The position numbers were made by a program, and so were the translations under genes. From JAXDMK01 sp963790325 (GTDB lineage Bacteria > Actinomycetota > Acidimicrobiia > Acidimicrobiales > AC-14), in NCBI GenBank assembly GCA_963790325.1, contig CAWBNY010000003.1, forward strand, positions 1,488,001 to 1,552,000: a DNA stretch of 64,000 nt, in the 5' to 3' direction. This document shows positions 17,138-27,346 of this stretch, piece after piece. Positions within the stretch are counted from its first letter, which is position 1; the number at the start of each line of letters is the position of its first letter. The notes below the pieces were generated by a model. The model did no database searches and was not told where the DNA came from. It saw only the letters and a program-made list of their open reading frames with translations.

Positions 17138-17668
17138 GTGGCCGAACACGACGCCTACGTCCCCATCGACACGCCCATGGGGCCCGCCTTCGTGGCGTGG
17201 AACGAGCACGGCGTGTGCCGGCTCGAGCCGGGTACCGACGCGGCCGCCTTCGAGGCCGGGTTCGAGGCCGCCTGCGGGCGGGCGGTCACCCGGGCCGACG
17301 CCCCGCCGGCCCTCCTGCACCAGGATCCCGTTCCCGTCGACTGGCGGGGCGTCCCCGAGTTCGACCGGGCCGTGCTCACCGCCATCCGGGCCATCCCCCC
17401 GGGCGACGCCTGGACCTACGGCGAGGTGGCGGCCGCCATCGGCAAGCCGGGCGCGGCCCGGGCCGTCGGCGGCGCCCTCGGGCGCAACCGGGTGCCGGTG
17501 ATCGTCCCCTGCCACCGGGTGGTGGCGGCCGGCGGGCTGGGCGGGTTCGGCTTCGGCCTCGACGCCAAGAAGGCCCTTCTCAACGCCGAGGGCTACCCGT
17601 CGGTCGCCCACGCCCGCCCGCTGCCGGACGACGCGACGGAGACGATCGGCCCACCGCCCGCCGGATAA
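17138..17668 (+). CDS. methylated-DNA-[protein]-cysteine S-methyltransferase family
   Basis: 176 residues. The C-terminal half is the Ada/MGMT DNA-binding-like domain with the alkyl-acceptor motif VPVIVPCHRVVAAGG (active Cys about residue 125), the Tyr helix WTYGEVAAAIGKPGAARAVG and GGFGFGLDAKKALLNAEG. It repairs O6-alkylguanine by irreversible transfer to Cys. The N-terminal domain is short and divergent. GTG 17138 is the most upstream plausible start. The TAA stop forms part of the likely -10 hexamer of the next gene. Confidence 0.88.
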   Translation: MAEHDAYVPIDTPMGPAFVAWNEHGVCRLEPGTDAAAFEAGFEAACGRAVTRADAPPALLHQDPVPVDWRGVPEFDRAVLTAIRAIPPGDAWTYGEVAAAIGKPGAARAVGGALGRNRVPVIVPCHRVVAAGGLGGFGFGLDAKKALLNAEGYPSVAHARPLPDDATETIGPPPAG

Positions 17669-17671
17669 GGT
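17666..17671 (+). promoter_or_regulatory. -10 element overlapping a stop codon
   Basis: TAAGGT includes the TAA of the methyltransferase gene and ends eight nt before GTG 17680 of the CDF gene. It could drive a leaderless transcript. Confidence 0.35.
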
Positions 17672-17679
17672 CCGCCCCC

Positions 17680-18591
17680 GTGCAGGAGGGGAGTCAGAAG
17701 GCCGTCGTCGCCGCGCTCGTCGCCAACGCCGGTATCGCGGTGGCCAAGTTCGTGGGGTTCCTGATCACCGGGGCGACGTCGATGCTGGCCGAGGCCATCC
17801 ACTCGGTGGCCGACAGCAGCAACCAGGGCCTCCTGCTCCTGGGGGGCCGTCGGGCCCGGCGCCGGGCCGATGTCGAGCACCCCTTCGGCTACGGCCGGGA
17901 GCGGTACTTCTGGTCGTTCGTGGTGGCGCTGGTGATCTTCACCCTCGGCTCCCTGTTCGCCCTGTTCGAGGGATGGGAGAAGGTCCGCGACCCCCACGAG
18001 CTGGAGTCGGCCCCGGTGGCCGTCGGTATCCTGATCGTGGCCATCCTCCTCGAGACCCTCTCGCTGCGCACCGCGGTCAGGGAGAGCCGGCTCGCCAAGG
18101 GCGACCAGTCGTGGTGGAGCTTCATCCGCCGGTCGAAGGTCCCCGAGCTGCCGGTCGTCCTGCTGGAGGACATCGGCGCCGAGGTCGGGCTCTTCCTCGC
18201 CCTGGCCGGCATCGGGCTGGCCGAGATCACCGGCGACGCCCGGTTCGACGCGGTGGGCACCCTCGCCATCGGCGTCCTCCTGGGGGTGATCGCGGTCATC
18301 CTCATGATCGAGATGAAGGGCCTCCTCATCGGCGAGTCGGCGACACCGGAGATGGTGGCCAAGATCCGCTCGGCCATGGAGGCCGACGCCGAGGTCCGCC
18401 GGGTGATCCACATGCGCACCCAGCACATGGGGCCCGACGAGCTGCTGGTGGCGGCCAAGATCGAGCTCGACTCCGACCTCGCCTTCCGCCAGGTGGCCGA
18501 CGCCATCGACCGGGTGGAGACGTCGGTGCGGGCCGCCGTCCCCGAGGCCAGGCTGGTCTACCTCGAGCCGGACGTCGTCCGCACCGCCTGA
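17680..18591 (+). CDS. cation diffusion facilitator family transporter
   Basis: 303 residues. Six membrane helices are expected; helix 2 has the metal motif AEAIHSVADSSNQ (HxxxD), followed by HPFGYGRERYFWSF, and helix 5 has LLEDIGAEVGLF. The C-terminal about 90 residues form the cytoplasmic ferredoxin-like domain (VRRVIHMRTQHMGPDELLVAAKIEL). The motif set is close to the ZnT9/YdfM-like branch of the CDF family, so Zn2+ or a related divalent cation is the likely substrate, exported in exchange for protons. The metallothionein gene 2 kb upstream makes a metal-homeostasis context plausible but not proven. Confidence 0.88.
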   Translation: MQEGSQKAVVAALVANAGIAVAKFVGFLITGATSMLAEAIHSVADSSNQGLLLLGGRRARRRADVEHPFGYGRERYFWSFVVALVIFTLGSLFALFEGWEKVRDPHELESAPVAVGILIVAILLETLSLRTAVRESRLAKGDQSWWSFIRRSKVPELPVVLLEDIGAEVGLFLALAGIGLAEITGDARFDAVGTLAIGVLLGVIAVILMIEMKGLLIGESATPEMVAKIRSAMEADAEVRRVIHMRTQHMGPDELLVAAKIELDSDLAFRQVADAIDRVETSVRAAVPEARLVYLEPDVVRTA

Positions 18592-18626
18592 GCCGGCGGC
18601 GACGGGTCCACCGCCACCAACGCCAA

Positions 18627-19198
18627 CTATTCCTCCTCGCTCTCCTCCAGGTAGCTGTAGTGGAACCAGGAGTCGATCGGCAGGACCGACGCGCACTCCA
18701 CGCACCGCACCCGGGAGGTGAAGCTGAACTGGCCCCCGCACGCACCGCACTTGCGGAACGGGGCGGGGAGGACCTCGTCGAGGGCGGCCAGCTCGGCCTC
18801 GGCCCCGTCGTCCCAGTCGTCGACCTCGTAGCGGAGGCGGAGGCCCCACAGCTGGCGGATGATGGCCTCGTTGTCCCAACCGTTGACCGCGTCCCGCCAC
18901 GGGGTGGGACACGAGTCGCAGGTGATCCACCAGCCGGTGACGTTGTGGCCGATGGCGGTGGGGCTCACCAGCTGCTCGGTGTGGCACCACTCGCACTCCT
19001 GGGGCACCCGCAGCGTCCGCAGGACAACCTGGCGGTCGAGGACGGGGTGCTCCTCGCGGAGGTTGGCGAACCACTCGGCCCCGTCCTCGGTGGCCATGCA
19101 CTCGTAGTGCCAACTCACCTCGGGCAGGGCCGTCCAGCTCACCAGCCCGTACTCGGACTGGCCCGCCTCGCCGCCGCACAAGGCGCACAAATCGGCCA

Positions 19199-19199
<1 letters not shown>
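18627..19199 (-). CDS. multi-CxxC zinc-ribbon protein coupled to thiC
   Basis: 190 residues with at least five Cys pairs: CALC (residues 5-8), CEWC, CDSC, CGAC and CVEC, plus a Trp-rich middle. The C-terminus is very acidic (EESEEE). This looks like two or three stacked zinc ribbons. I do not recognise a characterised family. Its ATG at 19199 overlaps the thiC TGA (TGATG), so it is translated from the thiC message and should come under the TPP riboswitch. A role in thiamine metabolism or in handling ThiC's Fe-S cluster is possible, but is inferred from position only. Confidence 0.7.
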
Positions 19200-20878
<1,679 letters not shown>

Positions 20879-20884
20879 CGAGCG

Positions 20885-20968
20885 CTCCCTTCGCCGGCAT
20901 GACCCGGACAGGTTCAGACGGTCGGCGCCTGCGGCGCCCTCTCAGCCCCGACGGGCTCCCGTGGTCCT
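20885..20968 (-). promoter_or_regulatory. TPP riboswitch upstream of thiC
   Basis: Read on the minus strand, the leader contains the conserved THI-box elements in order: GGGGCTGAGAGGG, a GC-rich variable stem, ACCGTCTGAACCTG, GTCATGCCGGCGAAGGGAG. The 3' GGGAG lies about 7 nt before the thiC ATG, so TPP binding could hide the ribosome-binding site. No separate terminator hairpin is evident. Confidence 0.93.
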
Positions 20969-21086
20969 CCCAGCTTGGCACACCGCTCGGAACGAGCCGG
21001 CGCCCCCCGCTACGGGCAGCCCGCCGCCTCGCGGCTGAGGCATGCCCTCCGATGGACGAGCGGCACGGCCCGGGATCGACCGTCGG

Positions 21087-21869
21087 TCACAACTCGAGCC
21101 CGAAGCTCGCCGGCTGGGTCGCGATCGAGCGGGCCACCAGGGCGTAGGGCTTCGACGACTCCCCGAGGGTGCCGGTGACCGCCGCCACCACCTCGGCCAG
21201 GGTGGAGGACGGGCCCCGGAACTGGTCGATGAGCGCCAGGGCGGTGCGGAGGGCCTTGACCCGGGCAATCCGCAGCCGGCGCCGGTTGAGGTGGCAGACC
21301 TCGATGGTGGCGGTCGCCATGTCGCTGCCCTGGAGGGCGACCAACGTGCCCTTGGCGTCGACGGCCAGGTGCTGCTCGGGGTCGTCGTGGCACGGGTCGA
21401 GGAGCAGGCGGTCCTCTACGGCCAGGTCGGCCCCCGGCAGCGATGCCCGGGTGGACTCGTCCCGCAGCGGGAACTGGTCGAGCTTGCCCTTCGGCGGGCG
21501 GGCGGTGCGGTCCTCGGTGGTCGGCTTGTCGGTGCGCCGCTGGTTGCAGTACGGGCACGACAGGTAGAGGTTCTCCCACGTGTAGGCCAGCCAGTAGTAC
21601 CCCGGGTGGCCGGTGCTCTCCGCCACCCGGCCCTTGGGCCGGAAGTGCTCGACGTCCCACGGGCCGGTGGCGGTCGCCTCCGACTCGCAGTAGGCGCACT
21701 TGTGGGAGAACACCGACTCGAGGGCGGCCCGCACCTCGACATGGCCGTAGACGCCGTCCTTGATCACATGGGCCGCCCCCTGGGCGACGGCAACCACCGT
21801 GTCCGCCGCCGCCACCGCCGTCCACGTCGCCGGTGGCGCGGGCCCGGCAGAACGGTCGACCGCGATCAT
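21087..21869 (-). CDS. ptuB: HNH endonuclease, PtuB-like (Septu)
   Basis: 260 residues. The HNH core is HKCAYCES (Cys58, Cys61), WDVEHFRPKG (Glu74, His75) and YYWLAYTWENLYLSCPYCNQ (Asn100, Cys105, Cys108): a zinc-stabilised nuclease of the type paired with ABC-like ATPases in Septu and retron systems. ATG 21869 overlaps the ATPase stop (ATGA), so the two are co-translated. The C-terminal half (residues 125-260) is helical and could hold the ATPase interface. The pairing with a PtuA-like ATPase is the main reason for the call; phage defence by nucleic acid cleavage is inferred from the family. Confidence 0.8.
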   Translation of the reverse strand: MIAVDRSAGPAPPATWTAVAAADTVVAVAQGAAHVIKDGVYGHVEVRAALESVFSHKCAYCESEATATGPWDVEHFRPKGRVAESTGHPGYYWLAYTWENLYLSCPYCNQRRTDKPTTEDRTARPPKGKLDQFPLRDESTRASLPGADLAVEDRLLLDPCHDDPEQHLAVDAKGTLVALQGSDMATATIEVCHLNRRRLRIARVKALRTALALIDQFRGPSSTLAEVVAAVTGTLGESSKPYALVARSIATQPASFGLEL

Positions 21870-23071
21870 CGCGCCAGTTTCTGGCGGATCTCTGCGATGG
21901 TGGCGTCGAGGTCCTGGACGATGTCGGGCGGGACCGGTTCGGCGAGGAGCCTGGCCGACAGGTCGGTGAGCGCCCGCTCCTCCTCCGGGCTGCGGCCCTC
22001 GACCCCCTTGGCCACCAGCTGCTGGTAGTCGTCGAGCTGCTTCTGGGCGTCGGGCGCCATCACCGGGGCGTCGAACAGGCGGTCGTCGGTGAGCATGTCC
22101 TCCACCGTGTAGCCCCGGTAGTCACGGGGGGACGGGTCGACGACCACGTTGGTGGGGCCTCGGCGCAGGACCAGGAGGTCGGCCGGGTCGGCCCCCAGGG
22201 CGACGAGCGGGCTGTGGGTGGTGGCGATGATCTGCATCTTCGGGAGCAGGCCCCGGAGGTGCTGGAGCATCGACGCCTGGAGGGCGGGGTGGAGGTGCTG
22301 GTCGATCTCGTCCACCAGGAGGATGCCGGTGACGTTGCCCTCGTCGTCGATGGCTCCCACCTGCATCGCCTTCCCGAACAGGTCGAGCAGCCAGATCAGG
22401 GTGATCCGGTGGCCGTCGGCCCACCCCGCCAACGGGATCTCGTGACCGACCGTCGGTCCGGACAGCACGATGCCCCCGCCCGGCGACAGAGTGATCTGGT
22501 CGCCGTCGGCGAGCTCCAGCAGCTGGCGGAAGGCTTGCATCAGGCGGTCGTAGCCGGGACGGTCGACGAAGTCGCGCAGCCGGCGGAGGGTGAGCTCGGG
22601 GTCGTCGAGCTCCCGCCGGTAGTCGAACAGGCTGACGGCCAGGTTGAAGTTGTCGGCGCCCAGGCTCTTGGCGCTGTCACCGCCCACCACGCCCCGTCCC
22701 GCCCCGTAGCCGAAGACGGGGGGGATGGCGATCCAGTCGTCGCCCCGGGGGGTGATCGACTCGCCGAAGCCGGACCGGGTCACCGTGACCGACCAGGTGT
22801 GCTCCGTGCCGTCGATGTCGAGGGTGACGCCGATGCCGGCCTCGTCGTGGGGGCGGCGGATGTAGGCCCCGACCGACTGCGAGAGGAGGGCGCTGGCGGA
22901 CGTGTGGTCGGCCAGGGCGAGGGCGATGGCCCGCAGCATGGTGGTCTTGTTGGTTCCGTTCTTGCCGATGATCAGGGCCGAGCGGCCGAAGTCGAGGTCG
23001 AGGTGCTCGAAGCCCCGGACGTTGTCGAGGGTGAGCCGGCGGAGCTCAGCCTGCGTCACCCGGGCCTCCAT
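21866..23071 (-). CDS. ptuA: ABC-like ATPase, PtuA-like (Septu)
   Basis: 401 residues. An OLD/ABC-type ATPase: LTLDNVRGFEHLDLDF then Walker A IIGKNGTNKTT (residues 36-43; Asn replaces the usual last Gly), signature-like region near LTLRRLRDF, Walker B GILLVDEIDQHLHP (about 245-258) and switch His IIATTHSP (about 280). The C-terminal 100 residues are helical. It lies immediately upstream of the HNH gene, the standard PtuA-PtuB order. A -10 hexamer TAGGAT (23084-23079) ends seven nt before ATG 23071, so the mRNA is probably leaderless. There is no transposon or integrase nearby. Confidence 0.8.
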   Translation of the reverse strand: MEARVTQAELRRLTLDNVRGFEHLDLDFGRSALIIGKNGTNKTTMLRAIALALADHTSASALLSQSVGAYIRRPHDEAGIGVTLDIDGTEHTWSVTVTRSGFGESITPRGDDWIAIPPVFGYGAGRGVVGGDSAKSLGADNFNLAVSLFDYRRELDDPELTLRRLRDFVDRPGYDRLMQAFRQLLELADGDQITLSPGGGIVLSGPTVGHEIPLAGWADGHRITLIWLLDLFGKAMQVGAIDDEGNVTGILLVDEIDQHLHPALQASMLQHLRGLLPKMQIIATTHSPLVALGADPADLLVLRRGPTNVVVDPSPRDYRGYTVEDMLTDDRLFDAPVMAPDAQKQLDDYQQLVAKGVEGRSPEEERALTDLSARLLAEPVPPDIVQDLDATIAEIRQKLAR

Positions 23072-23078
23072 GGGCGCA

Positions 23079-23106
23079 ATCCTACGGCCGGGACACTCGG
23101 TAGGGT
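23079..23106. promoter_or_regulatory. divergent -10 elements for ptuA and hemE
   Basis: TAGGAT on the minus strand (23084-23079) is seven nt before ATG 23071. TAGGGT on the plus strand (23101-23106) is eight nt before GTG 23115. Both fit leaderless promoters back to back within about 43 bp. Confidence 0.4.
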
Positions 23107-23114
23107 CGGGGGAA

Positions 23115-24128
23115 GTGTCGTCCTCCACCTTTCTCGACGCCTGCTGGGGAAAGCCGGTGTCGGCCACTCCGGTGTGGTTCATGCGCCAGGCGGGGCGCTC
23201 GCTGCCCGAGTACCGGGCCGTCCGGGAGCGGTACGGGATGTTCGACATCATCCGCACCCCGGAGCTGGCGGCGGAGGTCACGGTGCAGCCGGTGCGGCGG
23301 CTCGGCGTCGACGCCGCCATCCTCTTCTCCGACATCGTCGTCCCGCTCACGGCCGTGGGGGTCGACATCGCGCTGGCGCCGGGGCCGGTGGTGGCGGAGC
23401 CGTTCGTGGGCGCCGCCGACCTCGACCGGCTGCGGCCGCTGGACGCCGAGGCCGACATGGCCTATGTCCTGGACACCGTGAAACTGCTGGTCGGCGAGCT
23501 CGACGTGCCCCTGATCGGCTTCGCCGGGGGGCCGTTCACCCTGGCCACCTACCTGGTGGGGTCGTCGAAGGAGCAGACCAAGGCCAAGGCGTTCATGCAC
23601 TCGGAGCCGGCGCTGTGGGCCGACCTGCTCGACCGGCTGGCCGACACCGTCCTCGCCTCGCTGCGGGCCCAGGTGGCGGCGGGGGCGGCCGCGGTGCAGC
23701 TGTTCGACTCGTGGGCGGGCGTCCTCTCGCCGGCCGACTACCGCCGCCACGTGCTGCCCGCCACCCGCAAGGTCCTCGGGGGGCTGGCCGACGTGGGCGT
23801 TCCCCGGATCCACTTCGGGGTGGGCACGGGCGAGCTGCTCGAGCTCATGCACGAGGCGGGGGCCGACGTGGTGGGGGTCGACTGGCGGGTGCCCCTGGGC
23901 ACCGCCCGCCGCCGCCTGGGGGCCGACGTCGCCGTCCAGGGCAACCTCGACCCCGCCGTCTGCCTCGCCCCGTGGGAGCCGGTTGCGCTCGCGGCGCGGA
24001 AGGTGCTGGCGGCCAACGGCGGGCGGCCGGGGCACGTGTTCAACCTGGGGTGGGGCGTCCTGCCCGAGACCGACCCCGACGTGTTGCGGCGGGTGGTCGA
24101 CCTGGTGCACGAGGAGACCGGTGGCTGA
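23115..24128 (+). CDS. hemE: uroporphyrinogen decarboxylase
   Basis: 337 residues. Converts uroporphyrinogen III to coproporphyrinogen III. Signatures: VWFMRQAGRSLPEYR (N-terminal), LFSDIVVPLTAVGVDI, IGFAGGPFTLATYLVGS and VDWRVPLGTARRRLG. GTG 23115 gives a start just before the conserved region. First gene of a three-gene haem operon; its end overlaps hemH by 8 bp. Confidence 0.95.
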   Translation: MSSSTFLDACWGKPVSATPVWFMRQAGRSLPEYRAVRERYGMFDIIRTPELAAEVTVQPVRRLGVDAAILFSDIVVPLTAVGVDIALAPGPVVAEPFVGAADLDRLRPLDAEADMAYVLDTVKLLVGELDVPLIGFAGGPFTLATYLVGSSKEQTKAKAFMHSEPALWADLLDRLADTVLASLRAQVAAGAAAVQLFDSWAGVLSPADYRRHVLPATRKVLGGLADVGVPRIHFGVGTGELLELMHEAGADVVGVDWRVPLGTARRRLGADVAVQGNLDPAVCLAPWEPVALAARKVLAANGGRPGHVFNLGWGVLPETDPDVLRRVVDLVHEETGG

Positions 24129-25047
24129 GGCCCCGGTCGGCGTCCTGGTCATGGCCTACGGGACGCCGGCCACCCCCGCCGACATCGAGCCGTACTACAC
24201 CCATGTCCGCCGGGGCCGTCCTCCGACGGCGGAGCTGCTGGCCGACCTCACCCGCCGGTACGACGCCATCGGGGGGACGTCGCCGTTGCTGGCGCGGACA
24301 GCGGCCCAGGCGGCCGGGATCGCGGCCGCCCTCGGGGAGGGGTTCACGGTCGAGCTGGGCATGAAGCACGCCCCGCCGTTCATCGAGGACGGGGTGGCGG
24401 CCCTGGCGGCCCGCGGCGTCACCCGGGCGGTCGGCCTCGTCCTCGCCCCCCACTACTCGTTCCTCTCGGTGGGGCAGTACGGCGAGCGGGCGGCGGCCGC
24501 GGGCGAGGCCGACGGAGTCGAGGTCCTCATGGTCGACTCGTGGCACACCGCCCCCGGCTACATCGACCTCCTGGCCCGGTTCGTAGGCGACGCGGTCGCG
24601 TCCCTCCGGCAGAAGAAGCCCGACGTGGAGGTGATCTTCACCGCCCACAGCCTGCCCGCCTTCATCGAGGCGTCGGGCGACCCCTATCCGCAGCAGGTGC
24701 GGGAGACGGCCATCAGCGTGGCCGTGCGGGTGCCCCATCCGCGATGGTCGACGGCGTGGCAGAGCGCGGCCCGCACCGGCACCACCGAGCCGTGGCTGGG
24801 CCCCGACATCCTCACCGTCCTCCCTCAGCTGGCCTCGGCTGGAGCCCGGGGGGTGGTCGTGTGCCCGTGCGGGTTCACGTCCGACCACCTCGAGGTCCTC
24901 TACGACCTCGACATCGAGGCCCGGAAGATGGCCGACGCCATGCGCCTCGACTTCGCCCGCACCCCGTCGCCCAACGACCACCCCGCCCTCTGCGCCGCCC
25001 TGGCCGACGTGGTGCGGGCCCGTGCCGCCGCCTCCGCCTCCGCCTGA
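24121..25047 (+). CDS. hemH: ferrochelatase (coproporphyrin ferrochelatase type)
   Basis: 308 residues. Inserts Fe2+ into the porphyrin. Motifs: VLVMAYGTPATPADIEPYY, HAPPFIEDGV, APHYSFLSVGQY, and VIFTAHSLPAFIEASGDPYPQQV containing the catalytic His, with the conserved Glu downstream. The size and the genomic link to hemE and hemY fit the Gram-positive type acting on coproporphyrin III (CpfC). GTG 24121 overlaps the hemE stop by 8 bp and the 3' end overlaps hemY. Confidence 0.92.
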   Translation: MAEAPVGVLVMAYGTPATPADIEPYYTHVRRGRPPTAELLADLTRRYDAIGGTSPLLARTAAQAAGIAAALGEGFTVELGMKHAPPFIEDGVAALAARGVTRAVGLVLAPHYSFLSVGQYGERAAAAGEADGVEVLMVDSWHTAPGYIDLLARFVGDAVASLRQKKPDVEVIFTAHSLPAFIEASGDPYPQQVRETAISVAVRVPHPRWSTAWQSAARTGTTEPWLGPDILTVLPQLASAGARGVVVCPCGFTSDHLEVLYDLDIEARKMADAMRLDFARTPSPNDHPALCAALADVVRARAAASASA

Positions 25048-26449
25048 CGACGCCCGGCCGGCGGTCGTCGTCGTCGGCGGCGGGATCACCGGGTTGGCCA
25101 CGGCCTGGTTCCTCCGGGACCGGGCCCGGGTGACGGTCTTGGAGGCCGACGACCGCCTGGGGGGCAAGATCCGGACCTCGACGCTGGGGGGGGTCCCGGT
25201 GGAGGAGGGGCCGGACACCTTCCTGGCCCGGGTGCCCCACGCCCGGGACCTGGCCGCCGCCGTCGGCGTCGAGGTGGTCCCGCCGGCGAGGGGCGAGGCG
25301 TTCATCTGGTCCCGGGACCGCCTGCGGCCGCTGCCCGCCGGTCAGGTCCTCGGGGTCCCGGTCGAGCTGTGGCCGCTGGTGCGGTCGGGTGCGCTCCCGC
25401 CGGCGGCGGTCGCCCGGGCCGGCCTCGACCTGGTCCTGCCCCGGCGGCGGCCCGGTCTGAGCGCCGATCCGTCGGTGTCCGAGATCATCGGGGCGAGGAT
25501 GGGTCGGGCCGTGGTCGACCAGCTGGTGGAACCCCTGATCGGGGGCATCAACGCCGGCCGGGCCGACGATCTCAGCCTGGCCGCCACCGCCCCCCAGCTG
25601 GCGGAGGCGGCCGCCGGCTCCCGCAGCCTCGTCATCGGGCTGCGGCGACGGCGGACGGCCACCGATGGCACCGGCACCACTGCCGCCGGCGGACCGCTCT
25701 TCCTCGGGGTCGCCGGCGGGATGGGGCGGCTGGTCGACCGGCTGGCGGCGGCCCTGGCCGAAGCCGGGGTCGACGTTCGCTCGAGCATACGGGTGACCTC
25801 GGTCGAGCCCGACGGCGGCGGCGGCTACCGGGTGGTGACGGCCGACGGCTCGGTGGTGGCCGCGTCCCGGGTCGTGGTCACCGTGCCCGCCTTCGCCGCC
25901 GCTCCCGTCCTGCGGTCGGCGGCGCCGGCGGTGGCGTCCGACCTGGCCCGCATCCGGTACGCGTCGGTGGCGGTGTCGACCCTCGCCTACCGCCCGGAGG
26001 ACGTCCCCCGGCGCCTGGACGGGGCCGGGTTCCTCGTCCCGCGGGTCGAGCGGCGGCTGATGACGGCCTGCACCTGGTCGACGTCGAAGTGGCCGGCGCT
26101 GGCCGCCAGCGGTCTGGTGCTCCTTCGGGCGTCGGCCGGCCGGGCGGGCGACGACCGTTTCGCCGACCTGGCCGACGACGAGCTCGTCGACCGTCTCCAC
26201 GGGGAGCTGTCGCTGGCGGTCGGCGTGCGCCGGTCACCGGTGACCAGCCTCGTGTCGAGGTGGTCGGACGGGTTTCCCCAGTACCAGCCCGGCCACCAGC
26301 GCCGCGTCGACCGGATCACGTCGGGACTGGCTGCGGCCCTGCCCGGCGTGGTGGTGGCGGGCGCCGCCTACCGGGGCCTCGGCCTGGCCGCCTGCGTCCG
26401 CCAGGCGCACGAGGCGGCGGCGATAATCCTGCCCGAGGTGGGACACTAG
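25022..26449 (+). CDS. hemY: coproporphyrinogen/protoporphyrinogen oxidase (FAD)
   Basis: 475 residues. An FAD-dependent oxidase: dinucleotide-binding VVVVGGGITGLATAWFL, then VTVLEADDRLGGKIRT, VEEGPDTFLAR, VEPLIGGINAGRADDLSL, FLGVAGGMGRLVDRL, and the C-terminal VVVAGAAYRGLGLAACVRQAHEAA that closes the FAD site. In the coproporphyrin-dependent pathway it oxidises coproporphyrinogen III (CgoX). GTG 25022 starts within hemH; the first residues are poly-Pro, and no clean later start precedes the FAD motif. Confidence 0.9.
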   Translation: MPPPPPPPDDARPAVVVVGGGITGLATAWFLRDRARVTVLEADDRLGGKIRTSTLGGVPVEEGPDTFLARVPHARDLAAAVGVEVVPPARGEAFIWSRDRLRPLPAGQVLGVPVELWPLVRSGALPPAAVARAGLDLVLPRRRPGLSADPSVSEIIGARMGRAVVDQLVEPLIGGINAGRADDLSLAATAPQLAEAAAGSRSLVIGLRRRRTATDGTGTTAAGGPLFLGVAGGMGRLVDRLAAALAEAGVDVRSSIRVTSVEPDGGGGYRVVTADGSVVAASRVVVTVPAFAAAPVLRSAAPAVASDLARIRYASVAVSTLAYRPEDVPRRLDGAGFLVPRVERRLMTACTWSTSKWPALAASGLVLLRASAGRAGDDRFADLADDELVDRLHGELSLAVGVRRSPVTSLVSRWSDGFPQYQPGHQRRVDRITSGLAAALPGVVVAGAAYRGLGLAACVRQAHEAAAIILPEVGH

Positions 26450-26452
26450 GGC

Positions 26453-27139
26453 GTGCTCCCGCGCAGCAGACAAGATCGTATGGTCGTGGTGCGACCCCGG
26501 ACCCGCTCAGGATGGGTGGTCGCCGGCACGCTGGGCGTGTGCGCCGTGCTCGCCCTCACCGGCGCCCTGGGCAAGCTGCTCCCGTCGATCCCCAACCCGT
26601 TCTCCAGCCGCACCGTCGACCGCACCCAACCCGCCCTCCTCCAGGCGATGGAGGACCTCAGCGAGTACCGCGCCGCGGCCGGCAACTTCCAGGTCCTGGT
26701 CGACAGCGAGAAGGACGCCAAGTTCCTGCCGTCGGTGATCCGGGGGGAGCGCACGACCTACTCGGCCGCCGGTTCGGTCGACGCCCTGGTCGACTTCTCC
26801 CAGCTCGACGCCCAGTCGATCGTGGTTTCGATCGACCGGCGGTCGGTCACCGTCTCCCTTCCGCCGCCCCGGTTGGCGGAGCCGAAGCTCGACCTGCAGA
26901 ACAGCCAGGTCGTGAGCCGGGATCGTGGCCTCCTCGATCGGATCGGGTCGGTGTTCTCCGACTCCCCCACCAGCGAACGGGCGCTGCAGCTGGCCGCCTC
27001 GGCCAAGATGAAGGCCGCCGCCGCCTCGAGCACGCTCGTGCCGCGGGCCGAGGAGAACACCCGCCGGATGCTCGAGACCCTCTTCGGCACCCTCGGGTTC
27101 ACGACGGTCACGGTGAACTTCGTCCCCAGCCCCGCCTGA
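26453..27139 (+). CDS. DUF4230-family membrane-anchored protein
   Basis: 228 residues: one N-terminal membrane helix (about residues 20-42) and an extracytoplasmic domain with the DUF4230 pattern (LQAMEDLSEYRAAAGNFQVLVD, VDFSQLDAQSIVVSIDRRSVTVSLPPPRL, then EENTRRMLETLFGTLGFTTVTVNF). Function unknown. GTG 26453 is four bases after the hemY stop, so it may be the fourth gene of the operon; ATG 26480 is an alternative start. Confidence 0.75.
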   Translation: MLPRSRQDRMVVVRPRTRSGWVVAGTLGVCAVLALTGALGKLLPSIPNPFSSRTVDRTQPALLQAMEDLSEYRAAAGNFQVLVDSEKDAKFLPSVIRGERTTYSAAGSVDALVDFSQLDAQSIVVSIDRRSVTVSLPPPRLAEPKLDLQNSQVVSRDRGLLDRIGSVFSDSPTSERALQLAASAKMKAAAASSTLVPRAEENTRRMLETLFGTLGFTTVTVNFVPSPA

Positions 27140-27215
27140 CCTCCGCCCATCCGGAGCAGGATCGACCCCTGAGGTCGTCTCTCGCGCAGAGCGCCTGATG
27201 GCGCGACGGCAAACC

Positions 27216-27221
27216 TACGAT
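27216..27221 (+). promoter_or_regulatory. -10 element upstream of leaderless small ORF and ligase
   Basis: TACGAT, then seven bases, then ATG 27229. It is the only promoter-like sequence seen upstream of the ligase gene. Confidence 0.45.
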
Positions 27222-27228
27222 CGGGACC

Positions 27229-27342
27229 ATGACGGCCGACCAGATGGTGGTCTGCTCGCCGCACGGCGGCGACGGGATCGGGCAGGTGCCGAAGGGCACC
27301 GGAGCCGCCGTGCCCGGGCCGTCGCCGCGGCCGGAGCCGTGA
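27229..27342 (+). CDS. 37-aa ORF upstream of DNA ligase
   Basis: Begins MTADQMVVCSPHGGDG and ends with a Pro/Arg-rich tail (PGPSPRPEP). It starts seven bases after a good -10 hexamer, the spacing of a leaderless mRNA, and stops four bases before the GTG of the ligase. It could be a leader peptide that couples translation into the ligase, or a small protein; I recognise no family. The atypical N-terminal half (Cys, His, Met) argues weakly against chance. Confidence 0.4.
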   Translation: MTADQMVVCSPHGGDGIGQVPKGTGAAVPGPSPRPEP

Positions 27343-27346
27343 CCGC

